This document shows positions 51,757-60,287 of a stretch of 64,000 nt of DNA, one piece after another (positions within the stretch are counted from its first letter, which is position 1; every line of letters begins with the position of its first letter). Source of the DNA: Pseudomonas sp. MN1F. GTDB taxonomy: Bacteria; Pseudomonadota; Gammaproteobacteria; Pseudomonadales; Pseudomonadaceae. A program made the position numbers and the translations under genes. The stretch lies in NCBI RefSeq assembly GCF_009391885.1, contig NZ_VZII01000062.1, positions 1 through 64,000 on the forward strand, read 5' to 3'. Below the pieces are notes generated by a model. That model saw only the letters and a program-made list of their open reading frames with translations, was not told where the DNA came from and searched no databases.

Positions 51757-51849
51757 GGAAGTCTCGGGGGATGAAGGGAGGGCTGTGCGTAGTAATAGAG
51801 CAGCTTGGTCGGGCAAGCAATGAGGCCAGTAAATCCGCTGCCAACCGAT

Positions 51850-51867
51850 CGTTCCTTAAATGGAACG
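51850..51867. promoter_or_regulatory. Operator of the first ycaC gene
   Basis: CGTTCC-TTAAAT-GGAACG is a perfect 6-bp inverted repeat, 112 bp before the ycaC ATG. An almost identical element, at nearly the same distance from a second ycaC copy, lies at 62361-62378 beside a LysR gene. The repeat is therefore probably the binding site of that LysR protein. Confidence 0.6.
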
Positions 51868-51979
51868 CTAAAGCCAAAAACCGCTATCTACCGCTCCAAA
51901 GGTGTTGGTTTTAATCTTCTCCCATCAACGCGAAACACCCAACTTACTGAACAAATCAAAACCCTTAGGAGCTACGACC

Positions 51980-52609
51980 ATGACCAACTTCAAATACAAC
52001 CGCCTGAACAAAGACGACGCCGCAGTCCTGCTGGTCGACCACCAGGCGGGCCTGCTGTCCCTGGTCCGCGACATCGAGCCGGACGCGTTCAAGAACAACG
52101 TGCTGGCCCTGGCGGACCTGGCCAAGTTCTTCAACCTGCCGACCATCCTCACCACCAGCTTCGAGCAAGGCCCCAATGGCCCGCTGGTGCCGGAACTGAA
52201 AGCGCTGTTCCCGGACGCCCCGTACATCGCCCGCCCAGGCCAGATCAACGCCTGGGACAACGAAGACTTCGTGAAAGCGGTGAAGGCCACCGGCAAGAAG
52301 CAACTGATCATCGCTGGCGTAGTGACTGAAGTGTGCGTGGCCTTCCCAGCGCTGTCGGCCCTGGAAGAAGAGTTCGACGTGTTCGTGGTGACCGATGCCT
52401 CCGGCACCTTCAACGCCATGACCCGCGACGCCGCCCACGACCGCATGAGCCAGGCCGGCGCGCAACTGATGACCTGGTTCGGCGTGGCCTGTGAGCTGCA
52501 CCGCGACTGGCGCAACGACATCGAAGGCCTGGCCGCGCTGTGCTCCAACCACATCCCGGACTACCGCAACCTGATGACCAGCTACAACGCCTTCAACGCC
52601 AACCAGTAA
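51980..52609 (+). CDS. ycaC: Isochorismatase-family hydrolase YcaC, copy 1
   Basis: A 209-residue cysteine hydrolase that closely resembles YcaC of E. coli, a ring-forming hydrolase of unknown substrate. Asp20 (LLVDHQAG) and the nucleophile Cys119 (VVTEVCVAFPAL) are in place. TTAGGAG lies eight bases before the ATG. Copy 2 at 62492-63121 differs at only 11 of 209 positions by my count. It starts a four-gene run (ABM protein, alpha/beta hydrolase, amidohydrolase). It is not the siderophore isochorismatase. Confidence 0.92.
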   Translation: MTNFKYNRLNKDDAAVLLVDHQAGLLSLVRDIEPDAFKNNVLALADLAKFFNLPTILTTSFEQGPNGPLVPELKALFPDAPYIARPGQINAWDNEDFVKAVKATGKKQLIIAGVVTEVCVAFPALSALEEEFDVFVVTDASGTFNAMTRDAAHDRMSQAGAQLMTWFGVACELHRDWRNDIEGLAALCSNHIPDYRNLMTSYNAFNANQ

Positions 52610-52616
52610 GCCGGGC

Positions 52617-52643
52617 GCCGGGCACCGCCAGGCGGTGCCCGGC
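52617..52643 (+). promoter_or_regulatory. Very stable hairpin after ycaC copy 1
   Basis: GCCGGGCACCGCC (52617-52629), A, GGCGGTGCCCGGC (52631-52643): a perfect 13-bp inverted repeat with no T-run. It may stabilise the ycaC end of the mRNA and lower expression of the genes that follow. Confidence 0.55.
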
Positions 52644-52723
52644 AAGGGCAGCACACCCATCCAATCCTCCGCCCGTCTGCCGTTGCACAGTGGATGCGGG
52701 CAAGCTCATCCCAAGGAACGCCG

Positions 52724-53290
52724 ATGAACACCGCACTCCAAGACAACCGCAACGTGGTGACCCTGGTCATCCAGCACAAGGCCCGCGCCGAGTCGCTGGC
52801 GGCTTACGAAGCGTGGCTCAAGCGTACGGTCAGCGCCGCACGTCGCCAGCCGGGGCACCTGGACGTCAACGTCATCCGCCCCGATGAAGGCGGGCTGCAC
52901 TTCACCACCGTGGTGCGCTTCGCCGACGCCAGCCTGCTGCAGGCCTGGGTCAACTCGGCCGAACGCCAGGCGCTGGTCAACGAAGTACTGCCCTTGCTCG
53001 AAGGCGGTGACCATACCCAGGTGCACGACGACCCGGAGTTCTGGTTCACCCCGCCGAGCGTCAACGCCGCGCAACCACCGCGCTGGAAGCAGGCGCTGCT
53101 GACTTACCTGGTGATCTGCCCGATGACCATGGTCATCCCGCAATTGCTGGCGCCGCTGTTTGCACGCTTCCCGCAGTTGGGCGGCCCGATCAGCGGCAAC
53201 CTCATCGCCAACCTGTTCGTCATCCTGCCCGTGGTGTTCTACATCATGCCTTGGGTAACCCGCCGCTGCGCCAACTGGCTGCGCGGCTGA
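52724..53290 (+). CDS. ABM-domain protein with two C-terminal membrane helices
   Basis: A 188-residue protein. Residues about 10-105 form an antibiotic biosynthesis monooxygenase (ABM) type ferredoxin fold (VVTLVIQHKARAESLAAYEA, RRQPGHLDVNVIRPDEGG, FTTVVRFADASLLQAWV). Two hydrophobic segments follow at about 125-145 and 160-180, so the ABM domain is anchored at the inner membrane. ABM domains act in cofactor-free oxidation or as dimer scaffolds; no function is known for this form. AAGGA precedes the ATG. It lies between ycaC and the hydrolase. Confidence 0.82.
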   Translation: MNTALQDNRNVVTLVIQHKARAESLAAYEAWLKRTVSAARRQPGHLDVNVIRPDEGGLHFTTVVRFADASLLQAWVNSAERQALVNEVLPLLEGGDHTQVHDDPEFWFTPPSVNAAQPPRWKQALLTYLVICPMTMVIPQLLAPLFARFPQLGGPISGNLIANLFVILPVVFYIMPWVTRRCANWLRG

Positions 53291-53328
53291 GCCACGCCTT
53301 CAACCCGACACTTCAAGGAGATACCGAC

Positions 53329-54147
53329 ATGACCACTCTCGTTACCCGCGACGGCACTTCGATCTACTACAAGGACTGGGGCAGCGGCAAACCGGTGCTG
53401 TTCAGCCACGGCTGGCCACTAGACGCCGACATGTGGGACTCGCAGATGGAGTTCCTGGCCAGCCGCGGCTACCGTGCCATCGCTTTCGACCGCCGTGGCT
53501 TCGGCCGTTCGAGCCAGCCGTGGACCGGCTACGACTACGACACCTTCGCCGACGACATCGCCCAGCTGATCGAACACCTCGACCTGCGCGACGTGACCCT
53601 GGTGGGCTTTTCGATGGGTGGCGGTGATGTCAGCCGCTACATCGCCCGCCACGGCAGCGCGCGGGTGGCCGGGCTGGTGCTGTTGGGCGCGGTGACGCCG
53701 GTGTTCGGCAAGCGTGAGGACAACCCGGAAGGAGTCGACCTGTCGGTGTTCGACGGTATCGTTGCTGGCCTGCGTGCCGATCGTGCGCAGTTCATCGCCG
53801 ATTTCGCCACACCGTTCTATGGCCTGAACCATGGCCAGCAGGTATCCCAGGGCGTGCAGACGCAGACCTTGAACATCGCGCTGATGGCCTCGATCAAGGG
53901 CACGCTGGATTGCGTGACGGCGTTCTCGGAGACCGACTTCCGTCCGGACATGGCCAGGATCGATGTGCCGACCCTGGTGATCCATGGCGATGATGACCAG
54001 ATCGTGCCGTTCGAGGCCACCGGCAAGCGGGCGGCGGAGCTGATTCGCGGGGCCGAGCTGAAAGTGTATGCCGGCGCGCCGCACGGGTTTGCCGTTACGC
54101 ATGCGCAGCAGTTGAACGAGGACCTGCTGGCGTTTCTCCAGAAGTGA
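53329..54147 (+). CDS. Alpha/beta hydrolase, cofactor-free haloperoxidase type
   Basis: A 272-residue alpha/beta hydrolase with Ser95 in GFSMGGGD, the acid in HGDDDQIVP (221-223) and His252 in GAPHGF. The pattern YYKDWGSGKPVLFSHGWPL is that of non-heme chloroperoxidases/perhydrolases, which in nature are usually esterases or peracid-forming enzymes. AAGGAG lies before the ATG at 53329. It is part of the ycaC operon, so it may act on the same unknown substrate, perhaps an ester or amide. Confidence 0.88.
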   Translation: MTTLVTRDGTSIYYKDWGSGKPVLFSHGWPLDADMWDSQMEFLASRGYRAIAFDRRGFGRSSQPWTGYDYDTFADDIAQLIEHLDLRDVTLVGFSMGGGDVSRYIARHGSARVAGLVLLGAVTPVFGKREDNPEGVDLSVFDGIVAGLRADRAQFIADFATPFYGLNHGQQVSQGVQTQTLNIALMASIKGTLDCVTAFSETDFRPDMARIDVPTLVIHGDDDQIVPFEATGKRAAELIRGAELKVYAGAPHGFAVTHAQQLNEDLLAFLQK

Positions 54148-54157
54148 CGGTGGAGGC

Positions 54158-54179
54158 CTTCGCGGGTTCGCCCGCGAAG
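54158..54179. repeat. REP-like hairpin between hydrolase and amidohydrolase genes
   Basis: CTTCGCGGG (54158-54166), TTCG loop, CCCGCGAAG (54171-54179) is a short, perfect REP-like hairpin with a stable tetraloop in a 168-bp gap. It probably partly separates the amidohydrolase gene from those upstream. Confidence 0.7.
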
Positions 54180-54315
54180 TGACCAGCCCAGGCAGCACAA
54201 TACGTGAACAGGGCTAACCTTCAACAACCCACCGCACATCCATCCAAGCCCTGACCCTGTATCAGCTGGCATGCTCCGCAGTTGTGCTTGCCGCTGCACC
54301 CAGATGGAGAAGCCC

Positions 54316-56298
54316 ATGCCCCAGGACCGCAACGACAAGACTCGTCGCCAGTTCCTCGCCACCAGCACCGTGCTAGGTGCCGCCGGCGCCCTCTGGTCCG
54401 CATTGCCCTTTACCGGCCAAGCCGGTTCCGCCCACGCATCCACCCAAGGAGGTTCCATGACCGCCGACCTGATTCTGTTCAACGGCAAACTGCACACCGT
54501 TGACCGCGAAAAGCCCACCGCCACTGCCGTCGCCATCAAGGACGGCCGCTTCATCGCCGTGGGCAACGACGCCGAGGCCATGGCCCACAAGGGCAGCGCC
54601 ACGCAGATCATCGACCTCAAGCAGCGCACGGTGATACCCGGCCTGAACGACTCGCACCTGCACCTGATCCGTGGTGGCCTGAACTACAACCTGGAACTGC
54701 GCTGGGAAGGCGTGCCGTCGGTGGCCGATGCCCTGCGCATGCTCAAGGACCAGGCTGCGCGCACGCCGACGCCGCAGTGGGTGCGTGTGGTTGGTGGCTG
54801 GAACGAATTCCAGTTCGCCGAAAAGCGCATGCCGACCCTGGAAGAAATCAACCAGGCCGCGCCCGACACCCCGGTGTTCCTGCTGCACCTGTATGACCGT
54901 GCGCTGCTCAACCGCGCCGCACTCAAGGCGGTTGGCTACGACAAGACCACGCCGAACCCGCCGGGTGGCGAGATCCAGCGCGACAAATTCGGCAACCCGA
55001 CCGGCATGCTGATTGCCCGCCCCAACGCGATGATCCTCTACGCCACCCTGGCCAAAGGGCCGAAGCTGCCACTGGAATATCAGGTCAACTCCACCCGCCA
55101 GTTCATGCGTGAGCTGAACCGTCTGGGCCTGACCAGTGCCATCGATGCCGGCGGCGGCTACCAGAACTTCCCTGATGACTACTCGGTGATCCAGGAGCTG
55201 GCCGACAACAACCAGCTGACCGTACGCATCGCCTACAACCTGTTCACCCAGAAGCCCAAGGAAGAGCTCGACGACTTCCGCAAGTGGACTTCGAGCGTCA
55301 AGCTGCACAGCGGCACCGACTTCCTGCGCCACAACGGCGCTGGCGAGATGCTGGTGTTTTCCGCCGCCGACTTCGAGGACTTCCTCGAACCGCGCCCGGA
55401 CCTGCCGCAGACCATGGAAGAAGAGCTGGAGCCGGTGGTGCGCCACCTGGTTGAGCAACGTTGGCCATTCCGCTTGCACGCCACCTACAACGAGTCGATC
55501 ACGCGCATGCTCGACGTGTTCGAGAAGGTCAACCGCGACATCCCGTTCAATGGCCTGCCGTGGTTCTTCGACCACGCCGAAACCATCACCCCGCAGAACA
55601 TCGAACGCGTGCGTGCACTGGGCGGCGGCATCGCCATCCAGGACCGCATGGCCTTCCAGGGTGAGTACTTCGTCGACCGTTACGGCGCCAAGGCCGCTGA
55701 GCAGACCCCGCCGATCAAGCGCATGCTCGACATGGGCGTGCCGGTGGGTGCCGGTACCGACGCCACCCGCGTGTCCAGCTACAACCCATGGACCTCGCTG
55801 TACTGGCTGGTCAGCGGCAAGACCGTCGGCGGCATGGAGCTGTACCCGGAAGGCCTCAGCCGCGACACCGCGCTGCAACTGTTCACCCAGGGCAGTGCCT
55901 GGTTCTCCAGCGAGCAAGGCAAGAAGGGCCAGATCAAGGTCGGCCAGCTGGCCGACCTGGCGGCACTGTCGCTGGACTTCTTCAGTGTCGATGAAGAAGC
56001 GATCAAGGGCATCGAGTCGGTGCTGACCATTGTCGATGGCAAGGTCGTGTACGGTGCCGGCGAGTTCGACAAGCTCGGCCCGCCGCAGGTGCCGGTGTTG
56101 CCGGAGTGGTCGCCAGTGGTCAAGGTGCCGGGGCACTGGCGCGTGGGCACGCCGTCGCTGGCGGCAGCCGTGCATCAGTGCTCGGGGCCGTGCGGGGTGC
56201 ATGCGCACAGCCATGACAAGGCGCGTAAATCGAGTGTGCCGGTGAATGACTTCCAGGGCTTCTGGGGGGCGCTGGGTTGCTCATGCTTCGCGTTCTAA
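54316..56298 (+). CDS. Tat-exported amidohydrolase, YtcJ-like
   Basis: A 660-residue metal-dependent amidohydrolase (Amidohydro_3/YtcJ-like). The N-terminus is a Tat signal: TRRQFLATS, a hydrophobic stretch, then a cleavage-like AHA near residue 41. The mature part starts with the NGKLHTVD and VIPGLNDSHLHL motifs (HxH metal site) and has GAGTDATRVSSYNPW near the C-terminus. The ATG at 54316 has GGAG six bases upstream; ATG 54304 is less likely. A second strong start lies inside at 54457. Likely an N-acyl or amide hydrolase; substrate unknown. Confidence 0.86.
   Translation: MPQDRNDKTRRQFLATSTVLGAAGALWSALPFTGQAGSAHASTQGGSMTADLILFNGKLHTVDREKPTATAVAIKDGRFIAVGNDAEAMAHKGSATQIIDLKQRTVIPGLNDSHLHLIRGGLNYNLELRWEGVPSVADALRMLKDQAARTPTPQWVRVVGGWNEFQFAEKRMPTLEEINQAAPDTPVFLLHLYDRALLNRAALKAVGYDKTTPNPPGGEIQRDKFGNPTGMLIARPNAMILYATLAKGPKLPLEYQVNSTRQFMRELNRLGLTSAIDAGGGYQNFPDDYSVIQELADNNQLTVRIAYNLFTQKPKEELDDFRKWTSSVKLHSGTDFLRHNGAGEMLVFSAADFEDFLEPRPDLPQTMEEELEPVVRHLVEQRWPFRLHATYNESITRMLDVFEKVNRDIPFNGLPWFFDHAETITPQNIERVRALGGGIAIQDRMAFQGEYFVDRYGAKAAEQTPPIKRMLDMGVPVGAGTDATRVSSYNPWTSLYWLVSGKTVGGMELYPEGLSRDTALQLFTQGSAWFSSEQGKKGQIKVGQLADLAALSLDFFSVDEEAIKGIESVLTIVDGKVVYGAGEFDKLGPPQVPVLPEWSPVVKVPGHWRVGTPSLAAAVHQCSGPCGVHAHSHDKARKSSVPVNDFQGFWGALGCSCFAF
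54446..54459 (+). promoter_or_regulatory. Internal ribosome-binding site and ATG in the amidohydrolase
   Basis: AAGGAGG (54446-54452), four bases, ATG at 54457. It is in frame with the amidohydrolase and lies right after the Tat signal, so it could produce a 613-residue cytoplasmic form (MTADLILFNGKLHTVD). Confidence 0.5.
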
Positions 56299-56312
56299 GC
56301 TGAGCGGATATG

Positions 56313-56343
56313 AAAAGGGGGCCAGTTACTGGCCCCCTTTTTT
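56313..56343. terminator. Bidirectional terminator between amidohydrolase and MFS genes
   Basis: AAAAGGGGGCCAGT and ACTGGCCCCCTTTT with a one-base loop, followed by TTTT. It has A and T flanks on both sides and suits convergent genes. Confidence 0.92.
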
Positions 56344-56357
56344 GTTCAGTGCTGGCA

Positions 56358-57956
56358 TCAAGGGTGAGCCTTGTGCTCCCCACCCGCCAACAGATGCCGA
56401 ATCTTCACCTCGACCCCATCGGTCTGCAGCATTCGCACCCGCGCCTCGATCTTCAGTTCCCCCCGGGTCACCCGATGGTGATGGCGCAAATGCTCCAGCC
56501 ACGACTCCTCGAAGAAGAATTCCAGCCATAGCGCCGGATCTGCACTGTCACGCATCAACCCCCATGAAAGCGCGCCATTGCGCTTGCGCATCGCCTCCAG
56601 CTCCCGCGCCGCCTGCTGGAACGCCTCGGCCTTGGCCGGCTCGATGTGGTACTCCACAGTCACCATTACCGGCCCGCTTTCCTGGTCCATGTCATCGCTC
56701 AGCACCGGTACCGGCCAGTGCAGGGACGGCGTCAGCTCCTCGGCCTCGGTCTCCGGCAAGGTGACCTTGCAGGTCAGCAATGTACCCAGCGCCAGGCCGC
56801 CCGCAGCCAGTAACAGGCTGAGGGTGATCGACCCATGGCTGGCCAGCGTACCCCACAGCAAGCCGCCGCTGGCCATGGCGCCAAAGAAGAACAGGATATA
56901 CACCGACAACGCCCGCGCCCGTACCCAGGCCGGTACCGAGGTCTGCGCCGCCACCTGCAGGTTGGACAGCACCGCGATCCACGCCGCGCCGCTGAGCAGC
57001 ATTGCCGGCAGCAATACGTAGAAGCTGCGTACCAGTGCCAGGGCCAGCAGGAACAGGGCATACAACAGGCTGGCAAGCATCACCAGGCGGTCGCGGCTGA
57101 TGCGCTCGCGCAGGCGAGGCAGCAGCGTGGCGCCGGCCACCGCACCGATACCGATGGCCGCCAGCAGCAGGCCGAAGTCGGCTGCAGTGCCATGCATCTC
57201 GCCGCGCACGATCAATGGCAGCAGCGAGGTCCCGGCGCTGGCGCAAAAAAAGAACGCCAAGGCCCGCAACAGTACGGCCTGCAAGGGTTTGGCGCTGCGC
57301 GCAAAGCGCAGGCCGGTGCGCATGGCGCCGACGAAGCGCTCGGCCGGCAGCAACGGCGCCTTCACTTCGCGCTTCCACAGGAACAGCACCAGGATCACCC
57401 CGGCGAAGGACGCGGCATTCAGGGCGAACGTCAGCCACGGGCCGACCATGCTCACCACCACGCCGGCCAGCGCCGGGCCGATGGCGCGGGACACGTTGAT
57501 GCCGACACTGGAAATGGCCACCGCGTTGGCCAGGTCTTCCTTGCCCACCAGCTCAGGCGTCAGCGCGCTCCAGGCCGGCATCATCAACGCCGTGCCGATG
57601 CCCAGCGCCAATGTCAGTACCAGCAGCAGGGTGACGTTCATCAGCCCGAGCAGCGTCAAGCTCGCCAGTACCACGGCCACCGATGACATCCACAACTGCA
57701 CCAGCAGCAAGTAGCGGCGCTTGTCGACGATATCCGCCGCCGCGCCGGCCGGCAGGGCGAGGAAGAACATCGGCAGCGAGCCGGCCACCTGGATCAGCGC
57801 CACGTGCAAAGGGTTGGCCGACAGCGTGGTCATCAGCCAGCCGGCGCCCACTTCGTGCATCCAGGTGCCGATGTTGGAAGCGATGGTGGCGATCCACAGC
57901 ATGCGGAAAGTGGTGTTGCGCAACGGGCTCCAGGCGCCTGAAGGGGAAGTGCTCAT
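56358..57956 (-). CDS. MFS transporter (MFS_3 type) with C-terminal ABM-like domain
   Basis: A 532-residue protein of the PF05977 type. The first 400 residues form about 12 helices with WSPLRNTTFRMLWIATIASN and AGAAADIVDKRRYLLLVQLW; residues about 432-510 are a soluble ABM-like ferredoxin fold (VTVEYHIEPAKAEAFQQAAR, GALSWGLMRDSADPALWLEF). The family contains efflux systems such as siderophore exporters. The start codon follows the stop of the OprD gene by one base (TGACATG), so the two are translationally coupled. An exporter for the neighbouring pathway is possible. Confidence 0.85.
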   Translation of the reverse strand: MSTSPSGAWSPLRNTTFRMLWIATIASNIGTWMHEVGAGWLMTTLSANPLHVALIQVAGSLPMFFLALPAGAAADIVDKRRYLLLVQLWMSSVAVVLASLTLLGLMNVTLLLVLTLALGIGTALMMPAWSALTPELVGKEDLANAVAISSVGINVSRAIGPALAGVVVSMVGPWLTFALNAASFAGVILVLFLWKREVKAPLLPAERFVGAMRTGLRFARSAKPLQAVLLRALAFFFCASAGTSLLPLIVRGEMHGTAADFGLLLAAIGIGAVAGATLLPRLRERISRDRLVMLASLLYALFLLALALVRSFYVLLPAMLLSGAAWIAVLSNLQVAAQTSVPAWVRARALSVYILFFFGAMASGGLLWGTLASHGSITLSLLLAAGGLALGTLLTCKVTLPETEAEELTPSLHWPVPVLSDDMDQESGPVMVTVEYHIEPAKAEAFQQAARELEAMRKRNGALSWGLMRDSADPALWLEFFFEESWLEHLRHHHRVTRGELKIEARVRMLQTDGVEVKIRHLLAGGEHKAHP

Positions 57957-57957
57957 G

Positions 57958-59220
57958 TCAGAAGCTGCCTTTGAGTGGGTATTCGATGATCAGGTAGAGG
58001 CGGTCGATGTCATCGCCGGCCTGGGCCTGGTTGGCGCGGTGGCTGACGTGGGAGAGCGACAGGCTGAGGTCTTTGGCTGCGCCCGACTGCACCACGTATT
58101 TCAGGTCGACGTCGCGTTCCCAGTGCTTGCCGCCCTGGCCTTGCTGGCCCACATAGGCACCGCTGGCCGGGGCGTGGCTGCCGTCGATGCCGCGGCCGCT
58201 GACGTAGCGGCCCATCAGGCTAAGGCCCGGGACGCCGAGGGTGGCGAAGTTGAGGTCGTAGCGCAGTTGCCACGAGCGTTCGCCGGGGCCGTTGAAGTCG
58301 GCGTACTTGATCGAGTTGGCCAGGTAGATGGAGTCGCCACCGACGAAGTCGAACGGCGTGTCGCCCTCGACCTTCTGGTAGGCCAGGGTCAGGGCCTGAG
58401 CGCCGAAGCTGTACTTGCCCAGCAGGCTGTAGGCGAGGGTGTCGATCGCTCCGGCGCTGGCGTTGCCGGTGTCGCGGGTCTTGTAGAGATTGCCGTCCAG
58501 GCGCCAGTTGCCTTGGGCCAGGTTGAGGTTGAGGTAGGCCTGGCGCCAGGTGTCCTCCAGCTCCCCGGCGTACAGCGCACCACCGAACGGGCCGTGCGGC
58601 GCGAAGGTGGCACCGGCCAGGCTGATGACGCGGTTGTGGGTTGTGGCGCCGTAGCCGCTGAAGTCGTCGTGGGTGGAGCTATTGTCCTGGTTGTTGAAGG
58701 CCGTGAAACGGCCTGCCTGCAAACGCCAATCGGGCAGGTCTGTGTTCTCCAGGAACCAGCCGGTGGCGTATTCAGGGTGCAGACGTTTGTCGCCTGTGTC
58801 GAACACAGGGGTCTCCACCATCATTTCGCCGTAGCGCAACTGGGTGTTGCCCAGGCGCAGCTTGAGCGCGGCGCCAGCGCTGGAGTAATCGGATTCGGCG
58901 CGGCCATCGCTGTCGCGGGGCAGCAGGCCGGTGCCGGCATGGCCGCGACCGCCGTCGAGTTTGAGACCGAGGAAACCGTGGGCGTCGAGGCCGACGCCGA
59001 GCGTGCCCTCGGTGAAGCCGGAGCGAACTTCGCCGATGAAACCCTGGGCCCATTCCTGACGGTAGTTCTGACCGCTGGCGGAGGGCGAGCGGAAGTCGCT
59101 GTGCAGGAAGTAGTTACGGCTGAGCAGCGACCAGCCGGGTTCGTCTGCCTGGCCGAGTGCCGGGAAGAGGACGAGGGTGGCGAACAGGGCGCGGCCTGGT
59201 CCGTGATTGGCGCGGATCAT
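57958..59220 (-). CDS. OprD-family outer-membrane porin
   Basis: A 420-residue OprD-type substrate-specific porin. A Sec signal peptide ends near FPALGQA (about residue 25), and the mature protein begins GWSLLSRNYFLHSDFRSPSA. The beta-strand pattern, the motif GMRYG-like LRLGNTQLRYGEMMVETPVF and the C-terminal phenylalanine (IIEYPLKGSF) required for outer-membrane insertion are present. Pseudomonas OprD paralogues take up amino acids or aromatic acids; the substrate here is unknown. It is upstream of and coupled to the MFS gene. Confidence 0.9.
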   Translation of the reverse strand: MIRANHGPGRALFATLVLFPALGQADEPGWSLLSRNYFLHSDFRSPSASGQNYRQEWAQGFIGEVRSGFTEGTLGVGLDAHGFLGLKLDGGRGHAGTGLLPRDSDGRAESDYSSAGAALKLRLGNTQLRYGEMMVETPVFDTGDKRLHPEYATGWFLENTDLPDWRLQAGRFTAFNNQDNSSTHDDFSGYGATTHNRVISLAGATFAPHGPFGGALYAGELEDTWRQAYLNLNLAQGNWRLDGNLYKTRDTGNASAGAIDTLAYSLLGKYSFGAQALTLAYQKVEGDTPFDFVGGDSIYLANSIKYADFNGPGERSWQLRYDLNFATLGVPGLSLMGRYVSGRGIDGSHAPASGAYVGQQGQGGKHWERDVDLKYVVQSGAAKDLSLSLSHVSHRANQAQAGDDIDRLYLIIEYPLKGSF

Positions 59221-59301
59221 GGAGGCTCCGGGGGGGATGATCCGGGACTGTGAAGCAAGGATAGGTCAGGGGTCTTGTAAGGGTGTGCTGGAGTCGGCCC
59301 G

Positions 59302-60159
59302 CTAGAGGCTGAAGGCCTGCGCGATGGCGTCGATCACCACGCGCACCCGCGCCGTGTGGCGCACGTCCTGATGGGTCACCAGCCAGATTTCGTAAGGCGT
59401 GCGCTGCGCCCAGACCTGCTGCAACCCATCCCTTTCTCCCAGGGGGACCGGCAGCTCGCCCAGCCCGATGCCACTGGCCAGCGCCCGTCGCACCAGCAAC
59501 CCCGAGGTGCAGGTCATGGCGATCCGCCCTTGGGCGATGGGCTCGCCCGCCAGGGTCACTTCCTTGCCGGTGTCCAGATACGGTTGATAGACCACCAGCT
59601 CATGTCCGGCAAACGCACTCCCGGGCAGCGGCTCGCCACACCGTTGCAGATACTCGCGGGAAGCGAACAGCCCACTGTGCCAGCGTGCCAGGCGGCGCAC
59701 CACCAGCTCGGGGTTGTCTGGCTTGTGCGTGCGCACGGCGATATCAGCCTCTCGCTGGCTGAGGTTGAGCATCTGCGTCGATGCCTGCAGCTGTACTTCG
59801 ATCCCAGGATGTTTCAGGCGCAGCCGGGCGACCGCCGGGATGATGAAGTCCAGGGCGAAGGAGTCGGTGGTGGTGACGCGCACCACGCCGCTCAGGCGAT
59901 CATCCAGGCCGAGGATCTGCCGCTGCAGGCCAGCGGCGGCGGCCTCCATTTCAAGGGCCGCACGCATGGCCACCTCGCCAGCGCTGGTCAGCGAGTAACC
60001 GCTGGAAGTGCGCAGGAACAGTGTCGCATCCAGTGCACCTTCCAGCGAAGCGAGCCGGCGGCCGACGGTCGCCTGGTCCACCCCCAGGCTGCGGGCCGCG
60101 CCGCGCAGGGTCTGCTCGCGACACAGGGCGAGGAATATGCGGGTGTCATCCCAGTTCAT
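59302..60159 (-). CDS. LysR-family regulator
   Basis: A 285-residue LysR protein with HTH DDTRIFLALCREQTLRGAAR and SLGVDQATVGRRLASLEGAL, and an effector domain from about residue 90. The ATG at 60159 has GAGGAGAG at proper spacing; an in-frame ATG at 60174 overlaps that site. It is divergent from the YbfB-type MFS and upstream of the OprD/MFS pair on the same strand. Its natural target is probably the YbfB-type gene. Confidence 0.86.
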   Translation of the reverse strand: MNWDDTRIFLALCREQTLRGAARSLGVDQATVGRRLASLEGALDATLFLRTSSGYSLTSAGEVAMRAALEMEAAAAGLQRQILGLDDRLSGVVRVTTTDSFALDFIIPAVARLRLKHPGIEVQLQASTQMLNLSQREADIAVRTHKPDNPELVVRRLARWHSGLFASREYLQRCGEPLPGSAFAGHELVVYQPYLDTGKEVTLAGEPIAQGRIAMTCTSGLLVRRALASGIGLGELPVPLGERDGLQQVWAQRTPYEIWLVTHQDVRHTARVRVVIDAIAQAFSL

Positions 60160-60177
60160 CAGGGCTCTCCTCATTGA

Positions 60178-60189
60178 TGCATAAATGCA
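60178..60189. promoter_or_regulatory. Palindrome in the LysR/MFS space
   Basis: TGCAT-AA-ATGCA is a perfect short palindrome just upstream of the LysR start. It may be part of its operator. Confidence 0.3.
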
Positions 60190-60287
60190 GGCTAATGATG
60201 AAAACTCGCTGCGTTATTCATCGCTCGGCGACTTTATGCTTTTCCCATCGTCATCAACAAGCGCCTGATCCGGCGCAAGGGAAGATC

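Noticed and set aside
51980..52609. Siderophore isochorismatase (EntB/PhzD type)
   Set aside because: The protein is of the YcaC type and no chorismate or siderophore synthesis genes are nearby.
54373..56214. 613-codon minus-strand frame opposite the amidohydrolase
   Set aside because: Shadow frame of a recognised gene; no motif or ribosome-binding site.
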